A DNA stretch of 64,000 bases from positions 620,001 through 684,000 of the forward strand of contig NZ_JAFBCX010000004.1 in NCBI RefSeq assembly GCF_016907955.1, read 5' to 3'. A model generated the notes under the pieces. The model saw only the letters and a list, made by a program, of their open reading frames with translations, had not been told where the DNA came from and made no database searches. The DNA is from Lentzea nigeriaca (lineage in GTDB: Bacteria > Actinomycetota > Actinomycetes > Mycobacteriales > Pseudonocardiaceae). Shown here one piece after another: positions 1-8,634 of the stretch; positions within the stretch are counted from its first letter, which is position 1; each line of letters starts with the position of its first letter. Position numbers and translations under genes: made by a program.

Positions 1-1
1 T

Positions 2-2407
2 GACCCCCACGCTGCGCTGGAGTGGTGGCGTGGCCCGCTCCTCAAAAATGTCGCATCCGACGCCTTGCACCGTGAGGAAGTGCCGCAGCTCGTGGAGGAA
101 CGCCTCGTCGTGCTGGAAAGACGTATCGAGCAAGACTTGGACGCCGGCCGAGCGATCGAACTGGTGCCGGAACTGCGCGCACTGACGTCCGAGCACCCGC
201 TACGCGAGCGGTTCTGGGCGCAGCTCATGATCGCGCTGTACCGCTCAGACCAGCAGGCTGCCGCATTGGCCGCGTTCCGCCAGGTCAGCGACTTGCTGGC
301 GAACGAGCTGGGGATCGACCCCGGTGTGCTGCTGCGGGACCTCCACCAGTCGATCTTGCGGGCTGAGCCGACGCTGAGCACGTTGCGACGCGACGTCGTG
401 GTGCCTCGACAGCTGCCGTCGGATCTCACGCGCTTCACCGGACGCACCGATGACCTCGTCCGGCTGGACACGCTGCTGCCGACTGGCACCGCCGGGCAGG
501 CGGTGGTGATCTCGGCGATCACGGGTTCAGCCGGTGTCGGGAAAACAGCACTCGCTGTGCACTGGGCGCATCGCGTGCGGGATCGGTTCCCTGACGGGCA
601 GCTCGTGGTGAACCTGCGCGGCTACGACCGCGCGGAGCCGCTGACACCGCACGACGCGCTCGGCCAGCTGCTGCGTGCGCTCGGTCGCTCCAAGAACGAG
701 ATTCCCGACGAGACCGAGGAGCGCATCGGCGTGTATCGGTCGTTGCTCGCCGACCGCCGCGTCCTGGTACTCCTCGACAACGCGCGCACTGCGGAGCAGG
801 TGCGGCCGCTGCTGCCTGCGGGCAGCCGCTCGGTTGCCGTGATCACGAGCAGGTCCGACCTGCGCGGCCTGGTCGCGTTGAACGACGCGAAGGTCCTGAA
901 GCTGGGTGTGCTGCCGCTCAGCGAAGCGGTACAGCTGCTGGAAAACGTGATCGGCGTGCACCGCACCCAGGCGGAACCCGAAGCCACCGCTGAGCTCGCC
1001 AGGTTGTGCGCGTGCCTGCCGCTGGCCTTGCGCATCGCCGCGTCGTTGCTCGCGGGCGAACCGCATCTCCAGGTGCGGGAGCTCGTGGACCAGCTCGACA
1101 GCGGAGATCGACTGGCGGAGCTGGAGATCGGCGACGACCGGGAAGCGGCGGTCAGGTCCGCGTTCGACTTGTCATACAAGACACTCGCGCCGGAAGAACA
1201 ACGGATGTTCCGTGTGCTCGGACTGGTACCGCGTGCCGACTTCACGCCGATGTCCGCCGGCGCGCTGCTGGGTGTGCCGAGCGCGAGGGCGCTGAAGCTG
1301 TTGCGTGCGCTGGCACGGGCTCATCTCGTCGAGGAGCATGCGCCCCAACGGTTCTCCCAGCACGACTTGCTCAGGCTGCACGCCCGCGAACGCGCACTGA
1401 CCGAGGAATCCGACGAGCAGCGACGATCCTCAGTCGTGCGGTTCCTCGACCACCACTTGCACACTGTGGACCGGGCCTACGACGTCATCCGCCCGGTCCG
1501 CAACGTATTGCCGCTGACTGAACGCGATCCAGTGGTTGAGGCGGTACCGTTCGAGGACAGGGACGATGCTCTCGCCTGGTGCCGACGCGAGTACGACCTG
1601 CTAGTGGAGCTGTGCGAGTTCGCATTGAACGAGCGGTATCTCGAACACGCGTGGCAGATCGTGAGCGGGATGTGGGGCTACCTCCACCTCCACGGGTCCA
1701 CTGAAGACATTCTCCGCCTCGACAACATTGCCCTTGAAGCCGCCCGGCAGTTGCGAAACCGGTACGCGGAAGCCATCGCACTGCATTCGCTCGGCGTGGC
1801 ACGCAAGAACATGCATGAGTACGAGGAAGCTCTTCGCGTGTTACACGAGGCGCTCCGTATTCGGCAAGAGATCGACCATGAGCGGGGCATCGCCGTCAGC
1901 CAGGCTGAACTCGCGAGCACTTATCTGTGGCAGGGATGTCATGACGAGGCGTTGCGGTACTACCGGGCGTCCATCGAGCAGTGGCGGCGCGTCGGCAACG
2001 ACAGGGGCATGTCGATGTCCATGAACAGCCTCGCGTGGACGCTCGTCTGCAAGGGCGATTTCTCCGAGGCTGTCGAGGTTGCGAAGGAAGCGCTCGCCTT
2101 GCAAGAACAGCTGGCCCTGCAATCACCAAGTACGCGTGACACGCTCGCACAGGCGTATGCCGGGTTGGGTGATCTGGACAAAGCACCGCAGACCTACCGC
2201 GACATCTTCGCCTCCGGTGCCCTCGCTCACGCCGGCGTTCGGGAGAAGGCGGAGATCCTGTCCCAGGGTGCTGAGATCCTCAACCACGTCGGAGAGCGGC
2301 AGGCGGCGCTGTCGTACGCTCGCGAGGCGTTGGAACTCGCGGAACGTGGTGGCCAGGGCTTGGCGGAGAAGGCTCGACGCGTTCTACAGGAGATCGAAGC
2401 GAGCTAG
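2..2407 (+). CDS. AfsR/SARP-family transcriptional regulator, 5' truncated by window edge
   Basis: Large SARP-type regulator whose start lies upstream of the window. The frame is open from base 2 and the first residues (ALEWWRGPLLKNVASDALH) align with the bacterial transcriptional activation domain of the two paralogues at 2537-8087. Visible order: end of the BTAD domain, then an NB-ARC/STAND ATPase with P-loop GSAGVGKT near base 530, the kinase-2 strand VLVLLDNA near 770 and the motif LPLALR near 1018, then a TPR-like helical C-terminus from about base 1600. The family activates secondary-metabolism or developmental genes by binding 11-bp-spaced heptamer repeats. It converges on the two minus-strand paralogues. 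The missing N-terminus includes the OmpR-like DNA-binding domain, so intactness cannot be judged. Confidence 0.9.
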   Translation, partial: DPHAALEWWRGPLLKNVASDALHREEVPQLVEERLVVLERRIEQDLDAGRAIELVPELRALTSEHPLRERFWAQLMIALYRSDQQAAALAAFRQVSDLLANELGIDPGVLLRDLHQSILRAEPTLSTLRRDVVVPRQLPSDLTRFTGRTDDLVRLDTLLPTGTAGQAVVISAITGSAGVGKTALAVHWAHRVRDRFPDGQLVVNLRGYDRAEPLTPHDALGQLLRALGRSKNEIPDETEERIGVYRSLLADRRVLVLLDNARTAEQVRPLLPAGSRSVAVITSRSDLRGLVALNDAKVLKLGVLPLSEAVQLLENVIGVHRTQAEPEATAELARLCACLPLALRIAASLLAGEPHLQVRELVDQLDSGDRLAELEIGDDREAAVRSAFDLSYKTLAPEEQRMFRVLGLVPRADFTPMSAGALLGVPSARALKLLRALARAHLVEEHAPQRFSQHDLLRLHARERALTEESDEQRRSSVVRFLDHHLHTVDRAYDVIRPVRNVLPLTERDPVVEAVPFEDRDDALAWCRREYDLLVELCEFALNERYLEHAWQIVSGMWGYLHLHGSTEDILRLDNIALEAARQLRNRYAEAIALHSLGVARKNMHEYEEALRVLHEALRIRQEIDHERGIAVSQAELASTYLWQGCHDEALRYYRASIEQWRRVGNDRGMSMSMNSLAWTLVCKGDFSEAVEVAKEALALQEQLALQSPSTRDTLAQAYAGLGDLDKAPQTYRDIFASGALAHAGVREKAEILSQGAEILNHVGERQAALSYAREALELAERGGQGLAEKARRVLQEIEAS

Positions 2408-2423
2408 GTGCCCTGCAGGACGT

Positions 2424-2516
2424 TCACCCCACTTCGGTGACTACCATCTGCAACGTCTTGTGGGCGCGGTCGACCGTCGGCGGTTCGCCGTCCCACAACC
2501 GGCCGATCGGCTCGTC
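2424..2516 (-). pseudogene. Fragment of an AfsR/SARP regulator (DNA-binding domain remnant)
   Basis: Read on the minus strand this stretch encodes PDEPIGRLWDGEPPTVDRA followed by HKTLQMVVTEVG and a TGA stop at 2424-2426. It matches the N-terminal OmpR-like domain of the neighbouring regulators (DRLWDGDPPTVDRAHKTLQ in the gene at 2537-5371). Only about 30 codons are preserved, with no domain before or after. It lies between the ends of two convergent full-length paralogues, so it is best explained as a recombination or duplication scar. Function is unlikely. Confidence 0.7.
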
Positions 2517-2536
2517 CGGAACCCGACGGTCACCGA

Positions 2537-5371
2537 TCACGCCTTTCTACGGGCCTCCGCGAGCGCGGCCCGCAGTCGTTCCTCAGCATCGGAATCGCCC
2601 GCACCGACGTAATTCTCCAGGGCGGCGGTGGCCACGTCGATCGCCTTGGCGTGCAGGCCGAGTGCGAGCGTCGCCTCGACGACTACGGCCACCGCGCGCA
2701 CCGCGCCTCGCAGCTCACCTAGTCCCTCGAAGGAGGAAAGGGCTTTCTCCGCGCCGGTCAGCGCGAGGCCGGCGTCGCCCAAGGCGAGGTCGACCTGGGC
2801 CACCAGGGTGGTGCAGTAGGCGATGCCGCGGGTGTCGTCGAGCTTCGTCGTCAGGTTCAGCGCCTCGCGGCTCGCCGACCTCGCCCGGTCGAGGTCGGCG
2901 TGGGTCAGCGCGCTCGACGCGATCCTGCTGAGCAGCAACGCCACCTCGTTCAGGGGGCCGTTCGCGTCCCTGGTGATCGCGAGCGCCTCGTCCATGACGC
3001 GCATCGACTCCGCGTAGCGCCCTTCGGTCGCGAGCATCGTGCCGAGTTCACGCAGGGTGCTCGTTCGCAGGTTCCGCACGCCGCTCGCCCGGCCCGCGGC
3101 CACCGCGCGTTCGGCGAGCGCCACCTGCGGCTGCCCGGTGAGGACCATCGTGTAGTAGGTCAGGCTGCCGAGTGACGCGGCGAGTTCCGCCTGCGCGTCC
3201 ATGGCTTCGAACGCGTCGGCACATCGCGAAAGCTCGGCGAGTTGTTCCTCGGTGACGCCGCGTGTGATTCGCGGGGCCACCAGATCGAGCTGCGATCGCC
3301 ACGCGATGAGCTCCTCGCCGTCGGAGAACGCCGCTTCCTTGAGGAGTTCGCGCAGCTGCAGGACCCGGTCGTGGGAGTAGTAGACGTCGAGGAAGAGGAA
3401 CGCGCGGTCGACGAGGTTGGCCGCGTCCTGAACCCAGTTCTCCCGCAGGCAGTACGTGATCGCGCGCTCGATGTTGACCATCTCGGAGACCAGGAAGCCC
3501 TCGCCGTTGGCCGCCAGCCGCTCGATCTCGGCGCGGTCCAGCGCGGTGGAAGGGACGATGGGCCGCATCGGCAGCTCGTCCCCTCCGGTCCAGTCCTCGA
3601 CCGCCACGTCGACGATGGTCAGCAGGAGGTCGACGTAGGCGCGCATGGCCGCAGCCACGACCTGCTCGTCCTCCGCGCGCACCAGTTCGGCCGCGTACAC
3701 CGCGAGCAGGTCGTGCAGGCGGTAGCGGGGTTCGCCGGTCGCGTCGAGGCCGACCTCGTCGAGCAGGTTCGCCTCAACGAGCCGTTCGACGAGCCGCTCG
3801 CCGTCACCGCCCGCCAGCACGCCCACCGTCCAGGAGGCCACGTCCGTCGCCCCGAGCAGGCCGAGCCTGCGGAACGCCGTGGCCGCGTCGGGCGGCAGCG
3901 CTTCGTAGCTCGGTCCGAACGTCGCCCGGACCTCGAGGTCGCCCATGGTCAACTCGTCCAGGCGGTGACGTTCGTCGGACAGCCGGCGGGCCAAGGACCT
4001 CAGCGGCAACGATTCGCGCGCGGCCAGCCGTGCTCCCGCGACCCTCAACGCGAGCGGGAGGCCACCGCACGCACCGACGATCTCGGCGACCGCGGCCTTG
4101 TCGGTGCCGGCCCGCTGCGCACCGAGAACGTTGGAAAGCAACGCGATTCCGTCGTCAACGCCGAGCGGAGGCACCCGCAGGCTCTGCGCGCCGTCGACCT
4201 GGACCAGCTGGTGCCTGCTGCTGATCAGCACCGCACAGCCCGCCGTGCCCGGCAGCAGTGGCCTGACCTGGTCGGACCCGGCGGCGTCGTCCAGCACCAC
4301 CAGCATCCTGCGGTCGGCCAGCTGGGCGCGGAAGGCGGCACTGCGCGCCTCCAGGCCGTCCGGGACGGCGGACGCGTGCACGTCCAGGGCCACCAGCAGC
4401 TCGGCGAGCACCTCCACCGGTTCGCGTGGGTCACCGCCTGCGCCGTTGAGCCGCGCGAAGAGCTGACCGTCGGGAAACCGATCACGAAGCCGGTGAGCGG
4501 CCTTGATCGTGAACGCGCTCTTGCCGACGCCGGGAGCACCGGACAGGACCACCACCGGAACACCGGGAGCCGTGAGCCTCTCCTCGACCTTGCGCAACAG
4601 GTCCGCGCGGCCCACGAAACCGGCGGTGTCGGGCGGCAGCTGGCAGAGCGCCTTGCGCTGGGGGCTGTCGGTTTCGCCGTTGAGCAGCGCGAGGTGCAGC
4701 TCGCGCAACTCCGCCGACGGGTCCACTCCCAGCTCGTCTGCCAGCAGCGTCGTGATCTCGCGGTAGCTCTCGAACGCCTCCGCCTGCCGTCCCGACCGGG
4801 AGAGCGCGGACATCCGCTGTGCCCAGAACCGTTCCCGCAGAGGGTGTTGCTGGGTCAGCTCGATCAGCTCGGCGACGATGCCGCTCGCCCTGCCCCGTTC
4901 CAGATCGGCGTCGATCCGGCGTTCGAGAGCGTCGAGACGTTCGGCTTCCAGGCGCGGCACGTCGTCGCGGTGCAGCGCGTCGGACGCCACGTTCGCCAAC
5001 GCCGGACCACGCCACAGCTCCGCAGCCGAGGCGAAGTCGCCGGCCTTCACCAACGCGCGGAACCGCAACAGGTCCAGCTCGTCCTGCCGGACCTCGGACA
5101 GGTAGCCGCCGGGGGTCGTGCGCACGCAGTTCGCTGCGCCGAGAGCCTGCCGCAGTCGCAGCACTGTCGTCTGCAACGTCTTGTGCGCACGGTCCACAGT
5201 GGGCGGATCGCCGTCCCACAACCGGTCGACCAACTCGTCCACCGACACGAACTGGTTGGGGCGCAACAACAACGTCGCCAGCAGGACCCGGCCGCGGCCG
5301 GCGGGGACGGTCACCGGCTCCCCGTCGAGCAGCACTTCGAGGGGACCGAGCACGCGGAACTCGACGCTCAT
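2537..5371 (-). CDS. AfsR/SARP-family transcriptional regulator (BTAD, NB-ARC, TPR)
   Basis: A 944-residue regulator. The ATG at 5371 is chosen because it gives the standard family start MSVEFRVLGPLEVLLDG and has AGGGAG four bases upstream; an upstream in-frame start would add 13 unrelated residues. Residues 1-95 form the OmpR-like winged helix (RLWDG, RAHKTLQ), 100-245 the BTAD domain, 255-530 an NB-ARC ATPase (GAPGVGKS, MLVVLDDA, GLPLALR), and the remainder a helical TPR-like region. The gene starts 19 bases after the stop of the paralogue at 5391-8087 and is probably co-transcribed with it. The DNA target is not known from sequence; the 11-bp-period repeats at 8121-8151, 8334-8352 and 8595-8613 are candidates. 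Confidence 0.9.
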   Translation of the reverse strand: MSVEFRVLGPLEVLLDGEPVTVPAGRGRVLLATLLLRPNQFVSVDELVDRLWDGDPPTVDRAHKTLQTTVLRLRQALGAANCVRTTPGGYLSEVRQDELDLLRFRALVKAGDFASAAELWRGPALANVASDALHRDDVPRLEAERLDALERRIDADLERGRASGIVAELIELTQQHPLRERFWAQRMSALSRSGRQAEAFESYREITTLLADELGVDPSAELRELHLALLNGETDSPQRKALCQLPPDTAGFVGRADLLRKVEERLTAPGVPVVVLSGAPGVGKSAFTIKAAHRLRDRFPDGQLFARLNGAGGDPREPVEVLAELLVALDVHASAVPDGLEARSAAFRAQLADRRMLVVLDDAAGSDQVRPLLPGTAGCAVLISSRHQLVQVDGAQSLRVPPLGVDDGIALLSNVLGAQRAGTDKAAVAEIVGACGGLPLALRVAGARLAARESLPLRSLARRLSDERHRLDELTMGDLEVRATFGPSYEALPPDAATAFRRLGLLGATDVASWTVGVLAGGDGERLVERLVEANLLDEVGLDATGEPRYRLHDLLAVYAAELVRAEDEQVVAAAMRAYVDLLLTIVDVAVEDWTGGDELPMRPIVPSTALDRAEIERLAANGEGFLVSEMVNIERAITYCLRENWVQDAANLVDRAFLFLDVYYSHDRVLQLRELLKEAAFSDGEELIAWRSQLDLVAPRITRGVTEEQLAELSRCADAFEAMDAQAELAASLGSLTYYTMVLTGQPQVALAERAVAAGRASGVRNLRTSTLRELGTMLATEGRYAESMRVMDEALAITRDANGPLNEVALLLSRIASSALTHADLDRARSASREALNLTTKLDDTRGIAYCTTLVAQVDLALGDAGLALTGAEKALSSFEGLGELRGAVRAVAVVVEATLALGLHAKAIDVATAALENYVGAGDSDAEERLRAALAEARRKA

Positions 5372-5390
5372 GATCTCCCTTCCACCCAGG

Positions 5391-8087
5391 TCAACGAGTG
5401 TGACACCCACTCACAGGTTTGTCCGGTTGCGCCTCAAGCTCGGCCAACCGTTCGGCAAGCCTTTCCATCCGCACGTCACCAAGATCGCGCCAAAGATCGA
5501 TGGCGTGTCGCCACGCTGCAACGGCCTTTTCACGCTGGTGCAGCCCCACCAGTGCGGTACCCAGATCCTTGAGCGCCTCGGCCTCGTTGGCGGCGTCACC
5601 GAACTTGGCCATGGCTGCGACAGCGGCTTCGAGTTGGCCGATCGCATCTTCGAACCGGCCGAGTGCGCAAAGCGCTTTGCCGTGCAACATCTGCACGCGC
5701 CCTGTCAGATACTCGTCGCCGAGTTCAGCGACGAGGGGGACCGCGCTTTCGACCTCCACCAGAGCCTCCTCGTGCCGGCCGAGCAAGGTCAGTGCGAGGC
5801 TCGCATTGGAGCGAGCGCTGCCTTCGAAGTACCCGTGCTCCAGCTCGGCAGCAATTGCGGTCGCTCGGCGTGAGTTATCCAGCGCCTCGTCCAAACGTCC
5901 AAGACCCATGTAGAGGACCGCCTGGTTGTTCAATCCGGCCACCTCGGCAGTTCGTTCACCTGCCTCGCGCACAAACGTCAGCGCGTCGTCGAAGCAGGTC
6001 AGCGAGTCATCTAACCTACTCACCTCGTGGTAGAGGCTGGCGAGCTTCAGCAACAGGAATCCCTGCTCGCGGGCGGTTCCGAAGGTCTGAGCCGCCTCGA
6101 ACATCTCAACCGCCTCCGACAAGCGCGGCCGGTTGTAGACCAGATACCTCTCCAGGTGGGTGGGGATCAGCAGAGCGAGCCGTTCCCACCCGCGTGCGAC
6201 GGCCGCGTGCATAACGGCGCGGAGGTTGCCCCACTCCTGCCTGACCCACACCATCGCGTCGAACCGCGCGGAGAACTCCTGCGGCACCACACCCGACGTC
6301 ACCTCGTCCGCCCGCACCAACGCGGTCGGGTTCTCCACCAGGGCAGCGTTTTCGAGGGTGTGGACGTACCACTCGGTCATCCGCAGCGCAGCCGCCTCGT
6401 CATCACCGCACAGCTCGGTCGCGTAGGCGCGCAACAGGTCGTGCAGGAAATAGCGCCCAGGTGAACGCGACTGCACCAGAGCGTCAGCGACCAGCCGCTC
6501 CAGCAACCTGCGCGCCTGCGCCACCGACACCCCAGCCAGCGCGGCAGCCGCGCTCACGTCGAAGTCCTGACCGGGATGCACCGACAGCAACCGGAACATC
6601 CGCGCCGACTCGTCGTCCAACGCCCGATACGACCACGAGAACACCGCGCGGACGTCCACGTCGTAGAAGTCGCTGAACGCGTCGAGCCGCTCCTCACGCA
6701 GCTCTGTCACGAACTCCTGCAGAGACACATCCGGGAAGCGCGCCACCCGTTCGGCGAAAACCCGCAGTGCCAACGGCAACCCCGCGCACCGTTCGACGAT
6801 CTCGCGCGCGGCCTCGGGTTCGGCGTCGAGCCTCTCGCCGGCGAGGACGACAGCGAGCAGCGACCGCGCGTCGTCGAACTCCAACTGCCGCAAGCTGATC
6901 GCCGTGGCGTCGTGCTGTGAGACGAGCGCGCGGAGCTGGTTGCGGCTGGTGATCAGCACCCGCACCCCGGCCGCGCCGGGCAGCAGCGGGAGGACTTGGC
7001 GCGCCGACGCGGCGTTGTCGAGCAGGAGCAGCATCCGCCGGTTGACCAACGTGGTGCGCAGCAACGCGAAACGGGCGTCCGCGCCGGCCGGGATCTCGTC
7101 GACGCCCAGGCCGACGAGCAACATCTCGGCCGCGGCGGCGGGGTCGACGGGCTGGACCTCGGGGTCGAACCCGCGCAGGTTCACGTAGAGGTCGCCGTCC
7201 GGGTAGTCCTCGCGCACATCACGGGCCCACCGCAACACCAGCGCGGTCTTGCCGACGCCACCGACGCCGTGCACGACCGTGACACCCGCCGCCTTGTCGA
7301 GGGCCGCGAGCTCGTCCGCGCGGCCCACGAAGGTCCGCACACCGGCCGGGAGCTGACGTGGCACGTGCTGACGCCTGCCGGGAGCCACCTCGGCACGCAG
7401 GATCTGCTGGTGCAGTTCCTGCAGTGCGCGACCGGGATCGACGCCCAGCTCGTCGGCGAGCTTGGTCCGCAGCTCCTGGTAGGCGTTCAGCGCCTCGGCC
7501 TGCTGGCCCGACCGGTACAGCGCGAGCATCAGGTGCCGCCAGAACGGTTCCCGCAACGGGTGATCGGTGACCAGCGACCGCAGCTCCGCCACCAGCTCAC
7601 CGGAGAGCCCGGCGTCCAGATCGGCGTCGATGCGACGCTCCAGCACCGTGAGCCGCTCGTCGACCAGCCGCGGCACGTCCTCGCGGTGCAGGACGTCCGA
7701 CGTGACGTTGCCGAGCACCGCACCGCGCCACAACGCCGACGCCGCACCGAAGTCACCGGACCCGGCGAGCGCGCGAAACCGCAACAGGTCCAACTGATCG
7801 GGCTCCACCACGGCCGCGTAACCGCCGGTCCTGGTCCGCACGCAGTCCGCCTCGCCCAGCGCGACCCGCAGCCGCCGCACGACCATCTGCAACGTCTTGT
7901 GCGCTCGATCGGTGTTCGGCGGACCACCGTCCCAGAGCCGCTCGACCAGTTCGTCGATCGTCATCAACTGGTTGGGGCGCAACAGCAACGCTGCCAGCAG
8001 CAGATGGCATCGCCCGGCGGGCACGGCCACCGGTTCGCCGTCGAGCAGCACCTCCAACGGCCCCAGCACGCGGTACTCGACGATCAC
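5391..8087 (-). CDS. AfsR/SARP-family transcriptional regulator (BTAD, NB-ARC, TPR)
   Basis: An 898-residue paralogue of the next gene. GTG 8087 is preferred: it begins VIVEYRVLGPLEVLLDGEP, the conserved family N-terminus, and GGAGGG lies five bases upstream. Order: OmpR-like DNA-binding domain (LMTIDELVERLWDGG), BTAD domain, NB-ARC ATPase with P-loop GVGGVGKT at about residue 270 and LLLLDNA near 345, then TPR repeats (ARSNASLALTLLGRHEEALV and similar). It is first of a two-gene minus-strand operon. A candidate -10 (TACACT, 8110-8115) places the 11-bp repeats at 8121-8151 in its own promoter region as well as in front of the first RNA unit, which suggests autoregulation. Confidence 0.9.
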   Translation of the reverse strand: MIVEYRVLGPLEVLLDGEPVAVPAGRCHLLLAALLLRPNQLMTIDELVERLWDGGPPNTDRAHKTLQMVVRRLRVALGEADCVRTRTGGYAAVVEPDQLDLLRFRALAGSGDFGAASALWRGAVLGNVTSDVLHREDVPRLVDERLTVLERRIDADLDAGLSGELVAELRSLVTDHPLREPFWRHLMLALYRSGQQAEALNAYQELRTKLADELGVDPGRALQELHQQILRAEVAPGRRQHVPRQLPAGVRTFVGRADELAALDKAAGVTVVHGVGGVGKTALVLRWARDVREDYPDGDLYVNLRGFDPEVQPVDPAAAAEMLLVGLGVDEIPAGADARFALLRTTLVNRRMLLLLDNAASARQVLPLLPGAAGVRVLITSRNQLRALVSQHDATAISLRQLEFDDARSLLAVVLAGERLDAEPEAAREIVERCAGLPLALRVFAERVARFPDVSLQEFVTELREERLDAFSDFYDVDVRAVFSWSYRALDDESARMFRLLSVHPGQDFDVSAAAALAGVSVAQARRLLERLVADALVQSRSPGRYFLHDLLRAYATELCGDDEAAALRMTEWYVHTLENAALVENPTALVRADEVTSGVVPQEFSARFDAMVWVRQEWGNLRAVMHAAVARGWERLALLIPTHLERYLVYNRPRLSEAVEMFEAAQTFGTAREQGFLLLKLASLYHEVSRLDDSLTCFDDALTFVREAGERTAEVAGLNNQAVLYMGLGRLDEALDNSRRATAIAAELEHGYFEGSARSNASLALTLLGRHEEALVEVESAVPLVAELGDEYLTGRVQMLHGKALCALGRFEDAIGQLEAAVAAMAKFGDAANEAEALKDLGTALVGLHQREKAVAAWRHAIDLWRDLGDVRMERLAERLAELEAQPDKPVSGCHTR

Positions 8088-8109
8088 ACGATCCCTCCAG
8101 GTCACCGGC

Positions 8110-8138
8110 AGTGTAGACACGCGGTGATCGCAGTGTGA
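8110..8138 (-). promoter_or_regulatory. Candidate promoter of the AfsR/SARP operon at 8087-2537
   Basis: On the minus strand a TACACT box (8110-8115) fits the actinobacterial TANNNT -10 consensus and lies 22 bases upstream of the GTG start. No TTGACA-like -35 is seen. The space is occupied by the repeat GCTCACAC, the complement of the repeats that also face the RNA unit on the plus strand. This is the layout expected of an activator-dependent promoter. Transcription start is inferred near 8104. Confidence 0.45.
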
Positions 8139-8166
8139 GCAAAGTGTGAGCGGCCTCGGGCAGAGT
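8121..8166 (+). promoter_or_regulatory. SARP-type direct-repeat operator and -10 box, RNA unit 1
   Basis: GTGTGAGC at 8133-8140 is repeated exactly at 8144-8151, an 11-bp period, with a weaker third copy (CGGTGATC) starting at 8122. A -10-like CAGAGT lies at 8161-8166, 17 bp from the start of the last repeat. Heptamer direct repeats with 11-bp spacing a short distance upstream of the -10 are the classical SARP binding arrangement (ActII-ORF4, DnrI). The same spacing recurs at 8334-8367 and 8595-8628. Confidence 0.6.
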
Positions 8167-8170
8167 TCTC

Positions 8171-8295
8171 CGCAGCGGTGCTGGTGGCGAAGTACCTGGG
8201 GGGCCACCAGCACCGCTCGTCAGTTGCACAGCAGGACCATCCAGACTGGCCGGTTCCGCCGCGGTTACCTCCCTCTTCACCGCGGCGGGGCCGGC
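8171..8295 (+). ncRNA. Candidate structured RNA, unit 1 (G-loop and C-loop hairpins)
   Basis: No credible open reading frame. Hairpin 1 is a perfect 15-bp stem (8174-8188 with 8203-8217) whose loop ends in CCTGGGGG. Hairpin 2 is a perfect 10-bp stem (8256-8265 with 8279-8288), extended by an outer GCCGG/CCGGC stem, with loop TACCTCCCTCTTC. The two loops can pair (GGGGG with CCUCC). The same two-hairpin order with different stem sequences occurs in two further units downstream. Unit 1 lacks a clear terminator. The transcript boundaries are inferred. Confidence 0.5.
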
Positions 8296-8333
8296 TTCCT
8301 GCGTATTTCAGGGGTTTGGGTGGCGTGGACCGG

Positions 8334-8367
8334 GTGTGACCGAAGTGTGAGCGAGGCAGGGCAAAGT
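8334..8367 (+). promoter_or_regulatory. SARP-type direct-repeat operator and -10 box, RNA unit 2
   Basis: GTGTGACC (8334-8341) and GTGTGAGC (8345-8352) are spaced by exactly 11 bp. CAAAGT at 8362-8367 is again 17 bp from the start of the second repeat, identical to unit 1. Sequence between repeat and box differs from unit 1, so the spacing rather than bulk sequence is preserved. Confidence 0.6.
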
Positions 8368-8373
8368 AGTGAT

Positions 8374-8550
8374 CAGCCGGACGACGAGAGTGACAACGAG
8401 GTTTAGGGGGGTGTCACGATCGTCGGGGCTCCGAGACGGCCGAACCTCCCCAGTGGATCGGCCGAGGAGGAGATCCGGTCATGGGGGAACCGGACAGTCC
8501 CCTGCTGTTCGGTGGGCCCGCGGCGTCAGCCGCGGGCCCTTTTTCTTTTC
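8374..8550 (+). ncRNA. Candidate structured RNA, unit 2 (three hairpins plus terminator)
   Basis: Hairpin 1 pairs 8382-8394 with 8413-8425, interrupted by a symmetric GA/GA internal loop, and has a loop ending AGGGGGGT. Hairpin 2 pairs CGGCCGA (8437-8443) with TCGGCCG (8458-8464), loop ACCTCCCCAGTGGA. After a single-stranded ATGGGGGA comes hairpin 3 (8489-8497 with 8505-8513, nine pairs including one G-U), loop TCCCCTG, then the terminator at 8514-8550. Loops 1 and 2 are complementary (GGGGGGU with ACCUCCC). A short reading frame from ATG 8481 exists but is not conserved in unit 3. Confidence 0.55.
8514..8550 (+). terminator. Rho-independent terminator of RNA unit 2
   Basis: Perfect 11-bp stem GGGCCCGCGGC / GCCGCGGGCCC with loop GTCA (8525-8528), followed by TTTTTCTTTT. 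Nothing coding precedes it on the plus strand, so it implies a short non-coding transcript arising from the promoter at 8334-8367. Confidence 0.85.
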
Positions 8551-8594
8551 CCGGAAACCACACTGACGCCGCCACGACAGCGGATGTCATCGAT

Positions 8595-8628
8595 GCGTGA
8601 GCGGCGCGAGAGAGGCGTGCGGCAGAGT
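8595..8628 (+). promoter_or_regulatory. SARP-type direct-repeat operator and -10 box, RNA unit 3
   Basis: GCGTGAGC (8595-8602) and the weaker GCGAGAGA (8606-8613) are 11 bp apart. CAGAGT lies at 8623-8628, once more 17 bp from the start of the second repeat. This is the most degenerate of the three operators. Confidence 0.5.
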
Positions 8629-8634
8629 TCTCAT

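Noticed and set aside
3242..5572. 776-codon plus-strand frame
   Set aside because: Antisense to the AfsR/SARP gene at 2537-5371; no recognisable domain.
8481..8600. 39-codon frame starting MGEPDSPLLFGG in RNA unit 2, with GGAGG upstream
   Set aside because: It spans hairpin 3 and the terminator, and the matching ATG in unit 3 hits a stop after five codons. RNA structure explains the conservation better, though a leader peptide cannot be fully excluded.
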